NCBI RefSeq assembly: GCF_002101585.1
Contig: NZ_LQOT01000060.1
Coordinates: 62,001 to 126,000 of the forward strand
DNA length: 64,000 bases
DNA from: Mycolicibacter engbaekii
Lineage (GTDB): Bacteria; Actinomycetota; Actinomycetes; Mycobacteriales; Mycobacteriaceae
Reading direction: 5' to 3'
A program made the translations under genes and the position numbers. This document shows, piece by piece, positions 1 to 9,270 of the stretch (positions are counted from its first letter, which is position 1; every line of letters starts with the position of its first letter). A model generated the notes under the pieces. It ran no database searches and was not told where the DNA came from. It was given only the letters and a program-made list of their open reading frames with translations.

Positions 1-42
1 GAGGGCCGCAACGTGTTCTGGTGCCCGTCGTGCCAGGCGTGA
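1..42 (+). CDS. Fpg/Nei family DNA glycosylase, C-terminal end (partial)
   Basis: The first 13 codons before a TGA read EGRNVFWCPSCQA. The W-C-P-x-C-Q ending is the second half of the C-terminal four-cysteine zinc finger of formamidopyrimidine-DNA glycosylases and endonuclease VIII (base-excision repair of oxidised bases). The rest of the gene lies outside the window. In M. tuberculosis a nei gene sits beside lipP and tig, which agrees with the neighbours here. The finger ending is seen directly; the choice between Fpg and Nei is not possible from this fragment. Confidence 0.8.
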   Translation, partial: EGRNVFWCPSCQA

Positions 43-62
43 CGTCCGGCCGGTAGGGGCCG

Positions 63-1286
63 TCAGTCGTCGTAGACCGATTCGCGCCGGGGCCGGATCG
101 GCACGCCGAGCGCCCGGTAGATCTCGTTGGACAGCACCACGCTGCGCGGATCGGCATTGGCCTGGGTGTGGTCGAACCGGTTCATCACGTAGCCGTAACC
201 GATCCGGTGCTCAAGGTCGACAAAGGCGAACGACCCGCCGAGGCCGCCGTGCCCGAAGATCCGGCGGTTGGGCCCGTTGACGCCCTGCGCGTTGAGCATG
301 TATCCCAGGCCCCAGCCGTGCTCGGCGACCCGGGGTCCGAGCACCAGATCGGTCTCGGTGCCGCCCTGCAGCACCCGCAGGCGGTCCATCGCGGCACGGC
401 TGAGCAGCTTCTCCTGCAGCAGCGCGTTGTAGAACGTGGCCATGCCCAGGGCGGAGACCTGGGCGTTGGTGCCGGGGAACTCCAGTTGGCGCCACAGGGT
501 GAGGTCGTTGGTGGCGATCTCGTCGTCGGGGGCGAACCCCATCGCCACCGCCAGCCCCGCCTTCGGGTGGTCGTCCAGCGAGGTCGGGCGCTTGGGCGCC
601 CCGGCCGAGGCCAGCATCTCCCGAATCGTCGGCTTGCCCACCGGGTCGGCGCAGCGGTACGGCTGCTGCTCGGCCGGAACCCCGATGTGCACCTCGGCGC
701 CCAGCGGACCGGCGACCTCATTGCGCAGGTACTCACCGACTGTCATGCCGGTGACCCGCCGGACCACTTCACCGATGATGAAGCCGTAGCTGGTCATGTG
801 ATAGCCCTGCGCGCTGCCGGGACGCCACCAGGGTTCGGCGGCGGCCAGGCGCTCGCAGACCAGGCCCCAGTCGGTGACGTCGCGCCAGTGCATCGGTTCG
901 CGCGGCCCGATGGCCCCGGAGCGGTGTGCCAGCACCATGGCCAAGGAGATGTCGCCCTTGCCGGCCTGGCCGAACTCGGGCCAGTAGTGCGCCACCGGCA
1001 CCCGCAGGTCGAGCACGCCGGCTTCGGCGAGGCGGTGGACACACGTGCTGGTCAGGCCCTTGCTGCCGGACAACACGGTGCTCAGGGTGTCTTCCTGCCA
1101 GGGGCGCCGGCCCTCGACGTCGGCGGAGCCGGCCCACAGGTTGACGACGAGTTCGCCGTCGACATAGGCCGCGACGGCGGCGCCGAGCTCGTCGCGCAGC
1201 GTGAAGTTGCGCTCGAACTCGTACCGCACCTTCTCAAAGCGCGGGGAGCACGTTCCATGGATTTGGACGTGCCGTGTGCCGCCCAT
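63..1286 (-). CDS. lipP: Beta-lactamase-fold serine esterase (LipP-like)
   Basis: This encodes 407 residues of the serine beta-lactamase/class VIII esterase family, which hydrolyses ester or amide bonds with an acyl-enzyme serine. The S-x-x-K motif is visible as S73-G-S-K76, with a conserved Tyr region (GYHMTSYG, about 161-168) and a C-terminal H-G-G motif in place of K-T-G. No signal peptide is evident, so it is probably cytoplasmic. The ATG at 1286 has AGGAAGG just upstream. It stands alone on the minus strand between the nei end and the tRNA genes, in the same place as M. tuberculosis lipP (Rv2463). The substrate is unknown. Confidence 0.85.
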   Translation of the reverse strand: MGGTRHVQIHGTCSPRFEKVRYEFERNFTLRDELGAAVAAYVDGELVVNLWAGSADVEGRRPWQEDTLSTVLSGSKGLTSTCVHRLAEAGVLDLRVPVAHYWPEFGQAGKGDISLAMVLAHRSGAIGPREPMHWRDVTDWGLVCERLAAAEPWWRPGSAQGYHMTSYGFIIGEVVRRVTGMTVGEYLRNEVAGPLGAEVHIGVPAEQQPYRCADPVGKPTIREMLASAGAPKRPTSLDDHPKAGLAVAMGFAPDDEIATNDLTLWRQLEFPGTNAQVSALGMATFYNALLQEKLLSRAAMDRLRVLQGGTETDLVLGPRVAEHGWGLGYMLNAQGVNGPNRRIFGHGGLGGSFAFVDLEHRIGYGYVMNRFDHTQANADPRSVVLSNEIYRALGVPIRPRRESVYDD

Positions 1287-1428
1287 CGAGTGCCTTCCTG
1301 CTAGGGAGAATCCCCTTCCGCGGGGGCGACGGGGCGATCGGACCCGCGTTCGAAGGATAAGTCGCGGGCCGGGTGCGCGTACAGCGGCCCCGGCCCCGGC
1401 TCACGGCCCAGATCGACCGTGGCGGAGA

Positions 1429-1450
1429 CCGCCGAACCGCTGTTCGGCGG
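1429..1450 (-). terminator. Hairpin downstream of tRNA-Gly
   Basis: CCGCCGAAC-CGCT-GTTCGGCGG forms a perfect 9-bp stem with a 4-nt loop, starting 10 nt after the tRNA-Gly 3' end on the minus strand. There is no T-run after it, so it is only a hairpin-type terminator or processing site. The stem is seen; the function is inferred. Confidence 0.5.
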
Positions 1451-1459
1451 CCCTTGCAG

Positions 1460-1530
1460 AGCGGGCGACGGGAATCGAACCCGCGTAGCTAGTTTGGAAG
1501 ACTAGGGCTCTACCATTGAGCTACGCCCGC
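1460..1530 (-). tRNA. tRNA-Gly (anticodon TCC)
   Basis: On the minus strand the sequence folds as a cloverleaf. The 7-bp acceptor stem GCGGGCG/CGCCCGC pairs fully, the anticodon loop reads CTTCCAA with anticodon TCC, and the T arm contains GGTTCGATTCC. The discriminator base is T at 1460, and no CCA is encoded. It decodes GGA and GGG glycine codons. Confidence 0.95.
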
Positions 1531-1667
1531 ATGAATAGCTAGAGCGAAACTGTACCGGCGTGGCGGACTCGAAATCCAATTGCCCCGCCGCGGGGCCATT
1601 TGTGGGGCGCTGACAGCAGGTCTTTGCGACTGCCGATCTACCGGGCCGTAGGATCGCCTGGTCAGTG

Positions 1668-1744
1668 CGGGGTGTAGCGCAGCTTGGTAGCGCATCCGCT
1701 TTGGGAGCGGAAGGCCGCAGGTTCAAATCCTGTCACCCCGACCA
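1668..1744 (+). tRNA. tRNA-Pro (anticodon TGG)
   Basis: The sequence folds as a cloverleaf with acceptor stem CGGGGTG/CACCCCG, anticodon loop TTTGGGA (anticodon TGG) and a T arm containing GGTTCAAATCC. The discriminator A at 1741 is followed by an encoded CCA (1742-1744). It lies 58 bp upstream of tig on the same strand and may be co-transcribed or supply the upstream promoter. Confidence 0.95.
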
Positions 1745-1802
1745 GCAGCGCGCGCCGCACCGGCACACGACTGACCACGTCAACCATATCGAGGAGTAAC
1801 CC

Positions 1803-3230
1803 GTGAAGAGCACCGTCGAGCAGCTGACCCCGACCCGGGTTCGCATCAACGTTGAGGTGCCGTTCACCGAGCTTCAGCCGGATTTCGAGCGGACCTACAA
1901 GGAGCTGGCCAAGCAGGTGCGGTTGCCGGGTTTCCGGCCGGGCAAGGCGCCGGCCAAGCTCATCGAGGCCCGCTTCGGCCGGGCAGCGGTGCTGCAGCAG
2001 GTCGTCAACGAGGCGCTGCCGAGTCGCTACAGCGAGGCGGTGACCACCTCGGACCTCAAGCCGCTCGGTCAGCCCGACATCGAGGTCACCAAGCTCGACG
2101 ACGGTGAGCAGATCGCCTTCACCGCCGAGGTCGACGTGCGTCCGGCGATCACCCTGCCCGAGTTGGAGCAGCTCGCGGTCACCGTCGACCCCATCGAGAT
2201 CAAAGACGAAGAGGTCGACGCCGAACTCGACTCGCTGCGCGCCCGCTTCGGCACCCTGACCGGTGTCGACCGCCCGGCCGCCGAGGGCGACTTCGTCTCG
2301 ATCGACCTCGACGCCACCATCGACGGGGAAGCGGTCGAAGGGGCCGCCACCGAGGGCCTGTCGCATGAGGTCGGATCGGGGCAGCTCATCGACGGACTCG
2401 ACGACGCGATCGTGGGGCTGTCCGCCGGTGAGAGCAAGTCCTTCACCGCCAAGCTGGCGGCCGGCCCGCAGGCCGGCAAGGAGGCCGAGGTCACCGTTAC
2501 GGTCCAGTCCGTCAAGGAACGCGAGCTGCCGGAGGCCGACGACGAATTCGCGCAGCTGGCCAGCGAATACGACACCATCGGGGAGCTGCGCGAGAACCTC
2601 AGCGAGCAGGTGAGCCGGACCAAGCGCATCCAGCAGGCCGAGAAGGTCCGCGAGCTGACGCTGGAGGCCCTGGTCGAGCAGGTCGAGATGCCGCTTCCCG
2701 AGGCCGTCGTGCAGGCGCACATCGACAACGCGCTGCACAACGCCCTGCACGCGGTCGACCACGACGAGAACAAGTTCAACGAGTCGCTGGTCGACAAGGG
2801 CTCCTCGCGGGCCGAGTTCGACGCCGAGACCCGCAGCGAGGCCGAGAAGTCGGTGAAGACCCAGCTGCTGCTCGACGCGCTCGGCGACAAGCTCGAGGTC
2901 AAGGTGGGCCAGAACGACCTGACCCAGCACCTGGTGCTGATGGCGCGCCAGTACGGCGTCGCCCCCCAGCAGCTGATCCAGTTCCTGCAGGAGAACAACC
3001 AGCTGCCCGCGGTGCTGGCCGATGTGCGCCGCGGTATGGCGCTGGCTGCGGCGGTGCGCGCCGCCACGGTCAAGGACACCGACGGCAACGAGGTCGACAC
3101 CGCTGAGTTCTTCGGCACCGACGAATCCGCCGACGAGGGCGACGAGGCCGCGGTGGCCGAGGCTTCCGCCGACGAGACCGAGGTGGCCGAGGAATCCGCC
3201 GACGAGGCCGCGCCGGCGTCCGACGAGTGA
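1803..3230 (+). CDS. tig: Trigger factor (ribosome-associated chaperone/prolyl isomerase)
   Basis: This 475-residue protein binds the ribosome exit tunnel and folds nascent chains. The N-terminal ribosome-binding domain holds the signature GFRPGKAP (about 41-48). A central FKBP-type PPIase domain follows (about 150-240, starting near [18 protein letters not shown]), then the helical C-terminal chaperone arms. The last 40 residues or so are a disordered acidic tail with a repeated ESADE-type unit, a mycobacterial-style extension. The GTG start is preceded by GAGGAG (1791-1796) at good distance. It lies upstream of clpP1 and clpP2, linking folding and proteolysis. Confidence 0.97.
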   Translation: MKSTVEQLTPTRVRINVEVPFTELQPDFERTYKELAKQVRLPGFRPGKAPAKLIEARFGRAAVLQQVVNEALPSRYSEAVTTSDLKPLGQPDIEVTKLDDGEQIAFTAEVDVRPAITLPELEQLAVTVDPIEIKDEEVDAELDSLRARFGTLTGVDRPAAEGDFVSIDLDATIDGEAVEGAATEGLSHEVGSGQLIDGLDDAIVGLSAGESKSFTAKLAAGPQAGKEAEVTVTVQSVKERELPEADDEFAQLASEYDTIGELRENLSEQVSRTKRIQQAEKVRELTLEALVEQVEMPLPEAVVQAHIDNALHNALHAVDHDENKFNESLVDKGSSRAEFDAETRSEAEKSVKTQLLLDALGDKLEVKVGQNDLTQHLVLMARQYGVAPQQLIQFLQENNQLPAVLADVRRGMALAAAVRAATVKDTDGNEVDTAEFFGTDESADEGDEAAVAEASADETEVAEESADEAAPASDE

Positions 3231-3241
3231 CGCTGTAAGCG
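3231..3241. promoter_or_regulatory. Candidate ClgR operator upstream of clpP1
   Basis: CGCTGTAAGCG is an inverted repeat (CGCT-N3-AGCG) directly after the tig stop, followed by AAC. It closely matches the ClgR-type consensus CGCYNANRGCGWWS known from actinobacteria, where ClgR activates clp protease genes. It sits about 42 bp upstream of the -10-like TAGGGT at 3283, a sensible activator position. The palindrome is seen; ClgR binding is inferred. Confidence 0.55.
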
Positions 3242-3282
3242 AACGAACCCAGTTTGGGACGCCCTCGGCCGCGCCGGTTGGT

Positions 3283-3288
3283 TAGGGT
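3283..3288 (+). promoter_or_regulatory. -10 element of a clpP1P2 promoter
   Basis: TAGGGT fits the mycobacterial TANNNT -10 pattern and would start transcription near 3295, giving a leader of about 40 nt before the clpP1 GTG. No good -35 hexamer was found, which suits an activator-dependent promoter. Confidence 0.4.
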
Positions 3289-3336
3289 CTTAAACATGTC
3301 TCGGCATATGAATCTCGAGAAAGCAGGTACCCCACT

Positions 3337-3915
3337 GTGAGCCAGCCTGGTCTGAATCTCGTCGACTCGGTTTACGAGCGGCTACTGCGAGAACGCATCA
3401 TTTTCCTGGGGTCGCAGGTGGACGACGACATCGCCAACCGGCTGTGCGCCCAGATCCTGCTGTTGGCGGCCGAGGACCCGACCAAGGACATCTCGCTCTA
3501 CATCAACTCTCCGGGCGGTTCGATCAGCGCCGGGATGGCGATCTACGACACCATGGTGCTGGCACCGTGCGACGTCGCCACCTATGCGATGGGGATGGCC
3601 GCCTCGATGGGCGAGTTCCTGCTGGCGGCGGGCACCAAGGGCAAGCGCTACGCCCTTCCGCACGCCCGCATCCTGATGCACCAGCCGTTGGGCGGCGTGA
3701 CCGGCAGTGCGGCCGACATCGCCATCCAGGCCGAGCAGTTCGCGGTCATCAAGAAGGAGATGTTCCGGCTCAACGCGGAGTTCACCGGTCAGCCCATCGA
3801 GCGCATCGAGGCCGACTCGGACCGCGACCGCTGGTTCACCGCCCAGGAAGCCCTGGAGTACGGCTTCGTCGACCACATCATCACTCGCGCCCACACCAAC
3901 GGAGCCGCATCATGA
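3337..3915 (+). CDS. clpP1: ATP-dependent Clp protease proteolytic subunit 1
   Basis: This 192-residue serine peptidase forms one heptameric ring of the mixed ClpP1P2 tetradecamer that degrades proteins delivered by ClpX or ClpC1. The triad is S90 (MAASMGE), H115 (MHQPLGG) and D164, with the same spacing as E. coli ClpP. The GTG start follows GAAAGCAGG. The TGA overlaps the ATG of clpP2 (ATGA), so the two rings are translationally coupled. Processing would remove the first few residues. A candidate ClgR site lies about 100 bp upstream. Confidence 0.97.
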   Translation: MSQPGLNLVDSVYERLLRERIIFLGSQVDDDIANRLCAQILLLAAEDPTKDISLYINSPGGSISAGMAIYDTMVLAPCDVATYAMGMAASMGEFLLAAGTKGKRYALPHARILMHQPLGGVTGSAADIAIQAEQFAVIKKEMFRLNAEFTGQPIERIEADSDRDRWFTAQEALEYGFVDHIITRAHTNGAAS

Positions 3916-4547
3916 ACCCGCACATCCAGCCGCAGGCGCGCTACATCCTGCCGTCGTTCGTGGAGCACTCCAGCTGGGGCGTCAAGGAGTCCAACCCGTA
4001 CAACAAGCTGTTCGAGGAGCGCATCATCTTCCTCGGCGTGCAGGTCGACGACGCCTCGGCCAACGACATCATGGCCCAGTTGCTGGTCCTGGAGTCGCTG
4101 GACCCCGACCGCGACATCACCATGTACATCAACTCCCCGGGTGGCTCCTTCACCTCGCTGATGGCGATCTACGACACCATGCAGTACGTGCGGGCCGACA
4201 TCCAGACCGTGTGCCTGGGCCAGGCCGCCTCGGCGGCCGCGGTGCTGCTGGCGGCGGGAACGCCCGGTAAGCGGATGGCGCTGCCCAACGCGCGGGTGCT
4301 CATCCACCAGCCGTCGCTGTCCGGCGTGATCCAGGGGCAGTTCTCCGACCTGGAGATCCAGGCGGCCGAGATCGAGCGGATGCGGACGCTGATGGAGGCC
4401 ACCCTGGCGCGGCACACCGGCAAGGACGCCGACGTGATCCGCAAGGACACCGACCGCGACAAGATCCTCACCGCCCCCGAGGCCAAGGACTACGGGATCA
4501 TCGACACCGTCCTGGAGTACCGCAAGCTCTCGGCGCAGACGGCGTAA
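3912..4547 (+). CDS. clpP2: ATP-dependent Clp protease proteolytic subunit 2
   Basis: This 211-residue protein is the partner ring of ClpP1, with triad S107 (GQAASAAA), H132 (IHQPSLSG) and D183. The chosen ATG overlaps the clpP1 stop by 4 bp; the reading frame is open further upstream, but that part only shadows clpP1. An N-terminal segment of roughly 15 residues is likely a propeptide. In mycobacteria ClpP2 is the ring that docks the ATPases. A long hairpin ends the unit at 4557-4614. Confidence 0.97.
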   Translation: MNPHIQPQARYILPSFVEHSSWGVKESNPYNKLFEERIIFLGVQVDDASANDIMAQLLVLESLDPDRDITMYINSPGGSFTSLMAIYDTMQYVRADIQTVCLGQAASAAAVLLAAGTPGKRMALPNARVLIHQPSLSGVIQGQFSDLEIQAAEIERMRTLMEATLARHTGKDADVIRKDTDRDKILTAPEAKDYGIIDTVLEYRKLSAQTA

Positions 4548-4556
4548 GTCTTCGCA

Positions 4557-4614
4557 CCGAGCGTGCATTCAGGGCGAATTTCCGGTGGGATTTTCGCCCT
4601 GAGTGCACGCTCGG
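4557..4614. terminator. Bidirectional 22-bp hairpin terminator (clpP2/mmuM)
   Basis: The arms at 4557-4578 and 4593-4614 are reverse complements over 22 nt with a single G-T wobble and a 14-nt loop. T-rich runs flank the loop on both strands (AATTTCC, ATTTTCG). It separates the convergent clpP2 and mmuM genes. The mmuM stop at 4569-4571 lies inside the left arm, so the last 15 or so codons of mmuM are encoded by the hairpin. Confidence 0.75.
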
Positions 4615-5495
4615 CGTAACCCGGCGACCACTTCGGCCACCGCGCCGATGTCCGCCGGCGACACCCGGCAGCACCCGCCCACGATGCGCGCGCCCGCGGC
4701 GACCCACTGCGGAACCAGCGCGGGGGAGAACCCCCTCGGTCCGGTCCAGGCGCCCTGTTCCCAGCGCTCGCCGCTGTTGGGATAGACGATCACCGGCTTA
4801 CCGGTGACCGCGCGGGCGATCTCTATCGCCGGCAGGACGTCGGCGGGCGCACAGCAGTTCACCCCCACCGCGACAAGCTGTCGCACCCCGGCGGCCACCG
4901 CGAAGGCCTCGGCGAGCGGCTGCCCGGCGCGGGTCGCCGTGCCGTCGATGGTGTAGCTGAGCCAGGCCGGCACATCGGCCTCGCGGATCAACTCCACCAG
5001 CGCCGCGGCTTCGTCGAGGTCCGGGACGGTCTCCACGGCCAGCAGGTCGGCGCCGGCGTCGGCCAGCACCTCCAGTCGCTCCCGGTGCCACGCCGCTAAC
5101 CGGGCCACCGAAAGCCCGTACCGGCCGCGGTATTCCGAACCGTCGGCGCGGGCGGCGCCGTAGGGACCGATCGACGCCGCCACCCAGCGCCCGGGCACCG
5201 GGCCGCAGGCCTGCCGCGCCAGGTCCACGCTGCGCCGCAACAGGTCCTCGGCGTCGTGGCGGCCGATCCCGCGGGCGGCGAAACCGTCGAAGCTCGCCTG
5301 ATAGCTGGCGGTGGTCGCGATCTGGGCGCCGGCGGCGAAGAAGGCGCTGTGGGCGCCCACGATGGCGCGCGGGTCGTCGATGAGCAGGCGGGCCGACCAC
5401 AGGGGATCGGACAGGTCGGCTCCGCGGGCCGCCAGCTCGCTCGCCAGCCCCCCATCGGCGACGAGCACGGTATCGTCGGGCACGGCGAACCCCAC
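4569..5495 (-). CDS. mmuM: Homocysteine S-methyltransferase
   Basis: This encodes about 308 residues of the zinc-dependent homocysteine S-methyltransferase family, which makes methionine from S-methylmethionine or SAM. The zinc ligands are visible in VGVNCCAP and the C-terminal VGGCC, and the N-terminal DGGLASEL motif is typical. The frame is open to a GTG at 5504. However, TACAGT at 5508-5503 is a -10-like hexamer that overlaps that GTG and stands 7 nt from the GTG at 5495, so a leaderless start at 5495 is preferred. It matches the position of M. tuberculosis Rv2458. The jefA gene found beside it in that species is absent here. Confidence 0.88.
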   Translation of the reverse strand: MGFAVPDDTVLVADGGLASELAARGADLSDPLWSARLLIDDPRAIVGAHSAFFAAGAQIATTASYQASFDGFAARGIGRHDAEDLLRRSVDLARQACGPVPGRWVAASIGPYGAARADGSEYRGRYGLSVARLAAWHRERLEVLADAGADLLAVETVPDLDEAAALVELIREADVPAWLSYTIDGTATRAGQPLAEAFAVAAGVRQLVAVGVNCCAPADVLPAIEIARAVTGKPVIVYPNSGERWEQGAWTGPRGFSPALVPQWVAAGARIVGGCCRVSPADIGAVAEVVAGLRRACTQGENPTGNSP

Positions 5496-5502
5496 GGTCG
5501 CC

Positions 5503-5508
5503 ACTGTA
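5503..5508 (-). promoter_or_regulatory. -10 element for leaderless mmuM
   Basis: TACAGT on the minus strand is followed by 7 nt and GTG (5495). This fits TANNNT with transcription starting at the initiation codon. Confidence 0.4.
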
Positions 5509-5694
5509 GGGTCCCGATGCTCTGCTGTGTCTCACAGTCGGGTAACACCCCCGAATCGCTCACGCCACGCCAGCGCGTCACACCGCCGGGAGCGGCGTCC
5601 CGGGCGATATCTTCTTGGGCAGGCAGACGGGCTAGTGATGAATACCAACGACGCGATTCGGCCTTATCGGTCGCCTCGCACCGGAATGAACGGG

Positions 5695-5700
5695 TAGCGT
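5695..5700 (+). promoter_or_regulatory. Possible -10 of the clpX promoter
   Basis: TAGCGT is the best TANNNT hexamer in the 256-bp divergent mmuM/clpX gap and would give a leader of about 53 nt. No clear -35 or ClgR box was found here. Confidence 0.3.
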
Positions 5701-5760
5701 CGGAGCAGACATCGGCTCCCCGACGACAGACGGCGAACAGGAAGTAGGTCCTAACGCACT

Positions 5761-7044
5761 ATGGCGCGCATTGGAGATGGCGGGGACTTGCTGAAGTGTT
5801 CGTTCTGCGGGAAGAGCCAGAAGCAGGTCAAGAAGCTCATCGCAGGACCGGGCGTCTACATCTGCGATGAGTGCATCGACCTGTGCAACGAGATCATCGA
5901 AGAGGAGCTGGCCGACGCCGACGACGTCAAGCTCGACGAGCTGCCCAAGCCCGCGGAGATCCGGGAGTTCCTGGAGGGCTACGTCATCGGTCAGGACACT
6001 GCCAAGCGCACCCTGGCGGTGGCGGTCTACAACCACTACAAGCGGATCCAGGCCGGCGAGAAGAGCCGGGATTCCCGCTCCGGTGAGGCAGTCGAACTGA
6101 CCAAGTCCAACATCTTGATGCTCGGGCCCACCGGCTGCGGCAAGACCTACCTGGCCCAGACGCTGGCCAAGATGCTCAATGTGCCGTTCGCGATCGCCGA
6201 CGCCACCGCGCTGACCGAGGCGGGCTACGTCGGTGAGGATGTCGAGAACATTCTGCTCAAGCTGATTCAGGCGGCCGACTACGACGTCAAGCGCGCCGAG
6301 ACCGGCATCGTCTACATCGACGAGGTGGACAAGATCGCCCGTAAGAGCGAGAACCCGTCGATCACCCGGGACGTCTCCGGTGAGGGCGTGCAGCAGGCGC
6401 TGCTGAAGATTCTGGAGGGCACGCAGGCCTCGGTTCCGCCGCAGGGTGGCCGCAAGCACCCGCACCAGGAGTTCATCCAGATCGACACGACCAACGTGCT
6501 GTTCATCGTGGCCGGGGCCTTCGCCGGACTGGAGAAGATCGTCTCGGACCGGGTTGGCAAGCGCGGCTTGGGTTTCGGCGCCGAAGTCCGGTCCAAGGCG
6601 GAGATCGACACCACCGACCACTTCGCGGAGGTCATGCCCGAGGACCTGATCAAGTTCGGGCTCATCCCCGAGTTCATCGGCCGGTTGCCGGTGGTGGCCT
6701 CGGTGACCAACCTGGACATGGAGTCGTTGGTCAAGATCCTCTCGGAGCCCAAGAACGCCCTCGTCAAGCAGTACACCCGGCTGTTCGAGATGGACGGGGT
6801 GGAGCTGGAGTTCACCCAGGACGCCCTGGAGGCCATCGCGGATCAGGCGATCCATCGGGGCACCGGTGCGCGTGGTCTGCGGGCGATCATGGAGGAAGTC
6901 CTGCTGCCGGTGATGTACGACATCCCCAGCCGCAACGACGTCGCCAAGGTCGTGGTGACCAAGGAAACGGTGCAGGACAACGTGTTGCCGACCATCGTTC
7001 CGCGCAAGGCGTCGCGCAGCGAGCGTCGCGACAAGAGCGCCTAG
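5761..7044 (+). CDS. clpX: ATP-dependent Clp protease ATP-binding subunit ClpX
   Basis: This 427-residue AAA+ unfoldase feeds tagged substrates into ClpP1P2. The N-terminal zinc domain has Cys13, Cys16, Cys35 and Cys38. The Walker A motif GPTGCGKT is at 122-129 and the Walker B motif VYIDEVD at about 184-190. The ClpP-docking loop carries LGF (270-272), equivalent to IGF in E. coli. The ATG follows AGGAAGTAGG. It is transcribed alone and followed by a hairpin with a T-run at 7052-7077. Confidence 0.97.
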   Translation: MARIGDGGDLLKCSFCGKSQKQVKKLIAGPGVYICDECIDLCNEIIEEELADADDVKLDELPKPAEIREFLEGYVIGQDTAKRTLAVAVYNHYKRIQAGEKSRDSRSGEAVELTKSNILMLGPTGCGKTYLAQTLAKMLNVPFAIADATALTEAGYVGEDVENILLKLIQAADYDVKRAETGIVYIDEVDKIARKSENPSITRDVSGEGVQQALLKILEGTQASVPPQGGRKHPHQEFIQIDTTNVLFIVAGAFAGLEKIVSDRVGKRGLGFGAEVRSKAEIDTTDHFAEVMPEDLIKFGLIPEFIGRLPVVASVTNLDMESLVKILSEPKNALVKQYTRLFEMDGVELEFTQDALEAIADQAIHRGTGARGLRAIMEEVLLPVMYDIPSRNDVAKVVVTKETVQDNVLPTIVPRKASRSERRDKSA

Positions 7045-7051
7045 AACACCG

Positions 7052-7077
7052 CGCCGACCGCTCGGCGGCGGGTTTTC
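7052..7077 (+). terminator. clpX terminator
   Basis: CGCCGA-CCGC-TCGGCG forms a 6-bp stem with a 4-nt loop, followed by GCGGGTTTTC, 7 bp after the clpX stop. Confidence 0.6.
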
Positions 7078-7257
7078 GAACAGTACGGGCGTTTTCTTAG
7101 ACTTGGCCCGTGGGCAGACGTGATGAAAACCACATTTACGCCCCAACTTGTCCGTGAACCCCGCTGTGACATCGACATTTAACACTGAGTAACCCGAAAT
7201 TCGACACGGTGTGGCGTCGTATGGTCTATAAGAGCGGTGCAATAATCGGTACTGCTA

Positions 7258-9270
7258 GTGACAGAAAAACTTGTGGGTGCGCCGGACGTGCTGCGCGGGC
7301 CCGGGTCGGACACGAGGGAAGGCGGGGCCGTGGGGCCGAGTGGTAACGGAGTCGGATCGGCACCGGGACGCCAAAAACTCGAGAAGGTCGTCATCCGTTT
7401 CGCCGGGGACTCCGGCGACGGCATGCAGCTGACCGGCGATCGCTTCACCTCCGAGGCGGCCCTGTTCGGCAATGACCTGGCCACCCAGCCGAACTATCCG
7501 GCCGAGATCCGCGCACCTCAGGGCACCCTGCCCGGTGTGTCGTCGTTCCAGATCCAGATCGCCGACTTCGACATCCTGACCGCCGGTGACCGCCCCGACG
7601 TCCTGGTGGCGATGAACCCCGCGGCGCTCAAGGCCAACATCGGCGACCTGCCGCGTGGCGGCATGGTGATCGTGAACTCCGACGAGTTCACCAAGCGCAA
7701 CCTGGCCAAGATCGGCTACGAGACCAACCCGCTGGAGACCGAAGAGCTCTCCGACTACGTCGTGGTCCCGGTCGCCATGACCTCCCTGACGCTGGGTGCG
7801 GTCGAGGCGATCGGCGCCACCAAGAAGGACGGCGCCCGCGCCAAGAACATGTTCGCCCTGGGCCTGCTGTCGTGGATGTACGGCCGCGAGCTTTCGAGCA
7901 GTGAGCGCTTCATCCGGGAGAAGTTCGCCAAGAAGCCCGATGTGGCCGACGCCAACGTACTGGCGCTCAAGGCGGGCTGGAACTACGGCGAGACCACCGA
8001 GGCCTTCGGCACCACTTATGAGATCGCCCCGGCCAAGTTGCCGGCCGGCGAGTACCGCCAGATCTCGGGCAACACCGCGATGGCCTACGGCGTGATCGTC
8101 GCCGGCCAGCTGGCCAACACCCAAGTGGTGCTGGGGACTTACCCGATCACCCCCGCCTCGGACATCCTGCACGAGCTGTCCAAGTACAAGAACTTCAACG
8201 TGCTCACCTTCCAGGCCGAAGACGAGATCGCCGGTATCGGCGCGGCCATCGGCGCCTCCTACGGTGGCGCACTGGGTGTCACCAGCACCTCCGGTCCCGG
8301 TTTGGCGCTCAAGGCCGAGGCGCTGGGCCTGGCTGTGATGACCGAGCTGCCGCTGCTGCTGATCAACGTCCAGCGCGGCGGCCCGTCCACGGGTCTGCCC
8401 ACCAAGACCGAGCAGGCCGACCTGCTGCAGGCGCTGTACGGACGCAACGGCGAGTCGCCGGTTGCGGTGCTGGCGCCGTGCACCCCGTCGGACTGCTTCG
8501 ACGCGGCCGTCGAGGCCGTTCGGATCGCGGTGACCTACCGCACCCCGGTGGTGCTGCTCTCCGACGGCGCGATCGCCAACGGTTCCGAGCCGTGGCGCAT
8601 CCCGGATGTGGCCTCCATGGAGCCGATCGATCAGAACCTGGCCAAGGCCGGCGAGGACTTCGCGCCCTACGCGCGTGACCCGGAGACCCTGGCCCGGCAG
8701 TTCGCCATCCCCGGAACCCCGGGCCTGGAACACCGGATCGGTGGGCTGGAGAAGGCCAACGGCTCCGGGGCGATCTCCTACGAGCCCGCCAACCACGACC
8801 TGATGGTGCGGCTGCGGCAGGCCAAGGTCGACGGCATCAAGGTCCCCGACCTGGTCGTCGACGACCCGTCCGGGGAGGCCGAGCTGCTGATGCTGGGCTG
8901 GGGCAGTTCCTACGGCCCGATCGCCGAAGCCTGCCGGCGGGTCCGGCGCAGCGGTATCAAGGTCGCTCAGGCCCACCTGCGCAACCTCAACCCGCTGCCG
9001 GCCAACCTGGGCGAGGTGCTGCGACGCTACCCCAAGGTGGTGCTGCCGGAGATGAACCTGGGCCAGCTGGCGCTGCTGCTGCGCGGTCGCTACCTGGTCG
9101 ACATCCAGTCGGTCACCAAGGTGACCGGCCAGGCGTTCCTGGCCGATGAGATCGAGGGAATCATCGACGACGCGCTGGCCGGCACGCTGGCCGATCGGGA
9201 GAACGAGAAGGCGTCGCTGGCCAGGGCCGCGGCGGTCACCATTGCGGGTACAGCAGGAGCGAATTCATGA
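7258..9270 (+). CDS. korA: 2-oxoglutarate:ferredoxin oxidoreductase, alpha subunit
   Basis: This encodes 670 residues in which the gamma domain (from VVIRFAGDSGDGMQLTGD, about 44-61) is fused in front of the alpha domain (from about residue 275, with TYPITPASD and the GLPTKTEQADL loop). With KorB it oxidatively decarboxylates 2-oxoglutarate to succinyl-CoA, reducing ferredoxin. Mycobacterial KorAB is known as a CoA-dependent, oxygen-tolerant enzyme of the TCA cycle. The GTG at 7258 has no clear Shine-Dalgarno sequence but lies about 25 nt after a TATAAG (7227-7232). A second GTG at 7330, behind GAGGGAAGG, matches the usual mycobacterial N-terminus, so either start may be used. The stop overlaps the korB ATG. 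Confidence 0.95.
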   Translation: MTEKLVGAPDVLRGPGSDTREGGAVGPSGNGVGSAPGRQKLEKVVIRFAGDSGDGMQLTGDRFTSEAALFGNDLATQPNYPAEIRAPQGTLPGVSSFQIQIADFDILTAGDRPDVLVAMNPAALKANIGDLPRGGMVIVNSDEFTKRNLAKIGYETNPLETEELSDYVVVPVAMTSLTLGAVEAIGATKKDGARAKNMFALGLLSWMYGRELSSSERFIREKFAKKPDVADANVLALKAGWNYGETTEAFGTTYEIAPAKLPAGEYRQISGNTAMAYGVIVAGQLANTQVVLGTYPITPASDILHELSKYKNFNVLTFQAEDEIAGIGAAIGASYGGALGVTSTSGPGLALKAEALGLAVMTELPLLLINVQRGGPSTGLPTKTEQADLLQALYGRNGESPVAVLAPCTPSDCFDAAVEAVRIAVTYRTPVVLLSDGAIANGSEPWRIPDVASMEPIDQNLAKAGEDFAPYARDPETLARQFAIPGTPGLEHRIGGLEKANGSGAISYEPANHDLMVRLRQAKVDGIKVPDLVVDDPSGEAELLMLGWGSSYGPIAEACRRVRRSGIKVAQAHLRNLNPLPANLGEVLRRYPKVVLPEMNLGQLALLLRGRYLVDIQSVTKVTGQAFLADEIEGIIDDALAGTLADRENEKASLARAAAVTIAGTAGANS

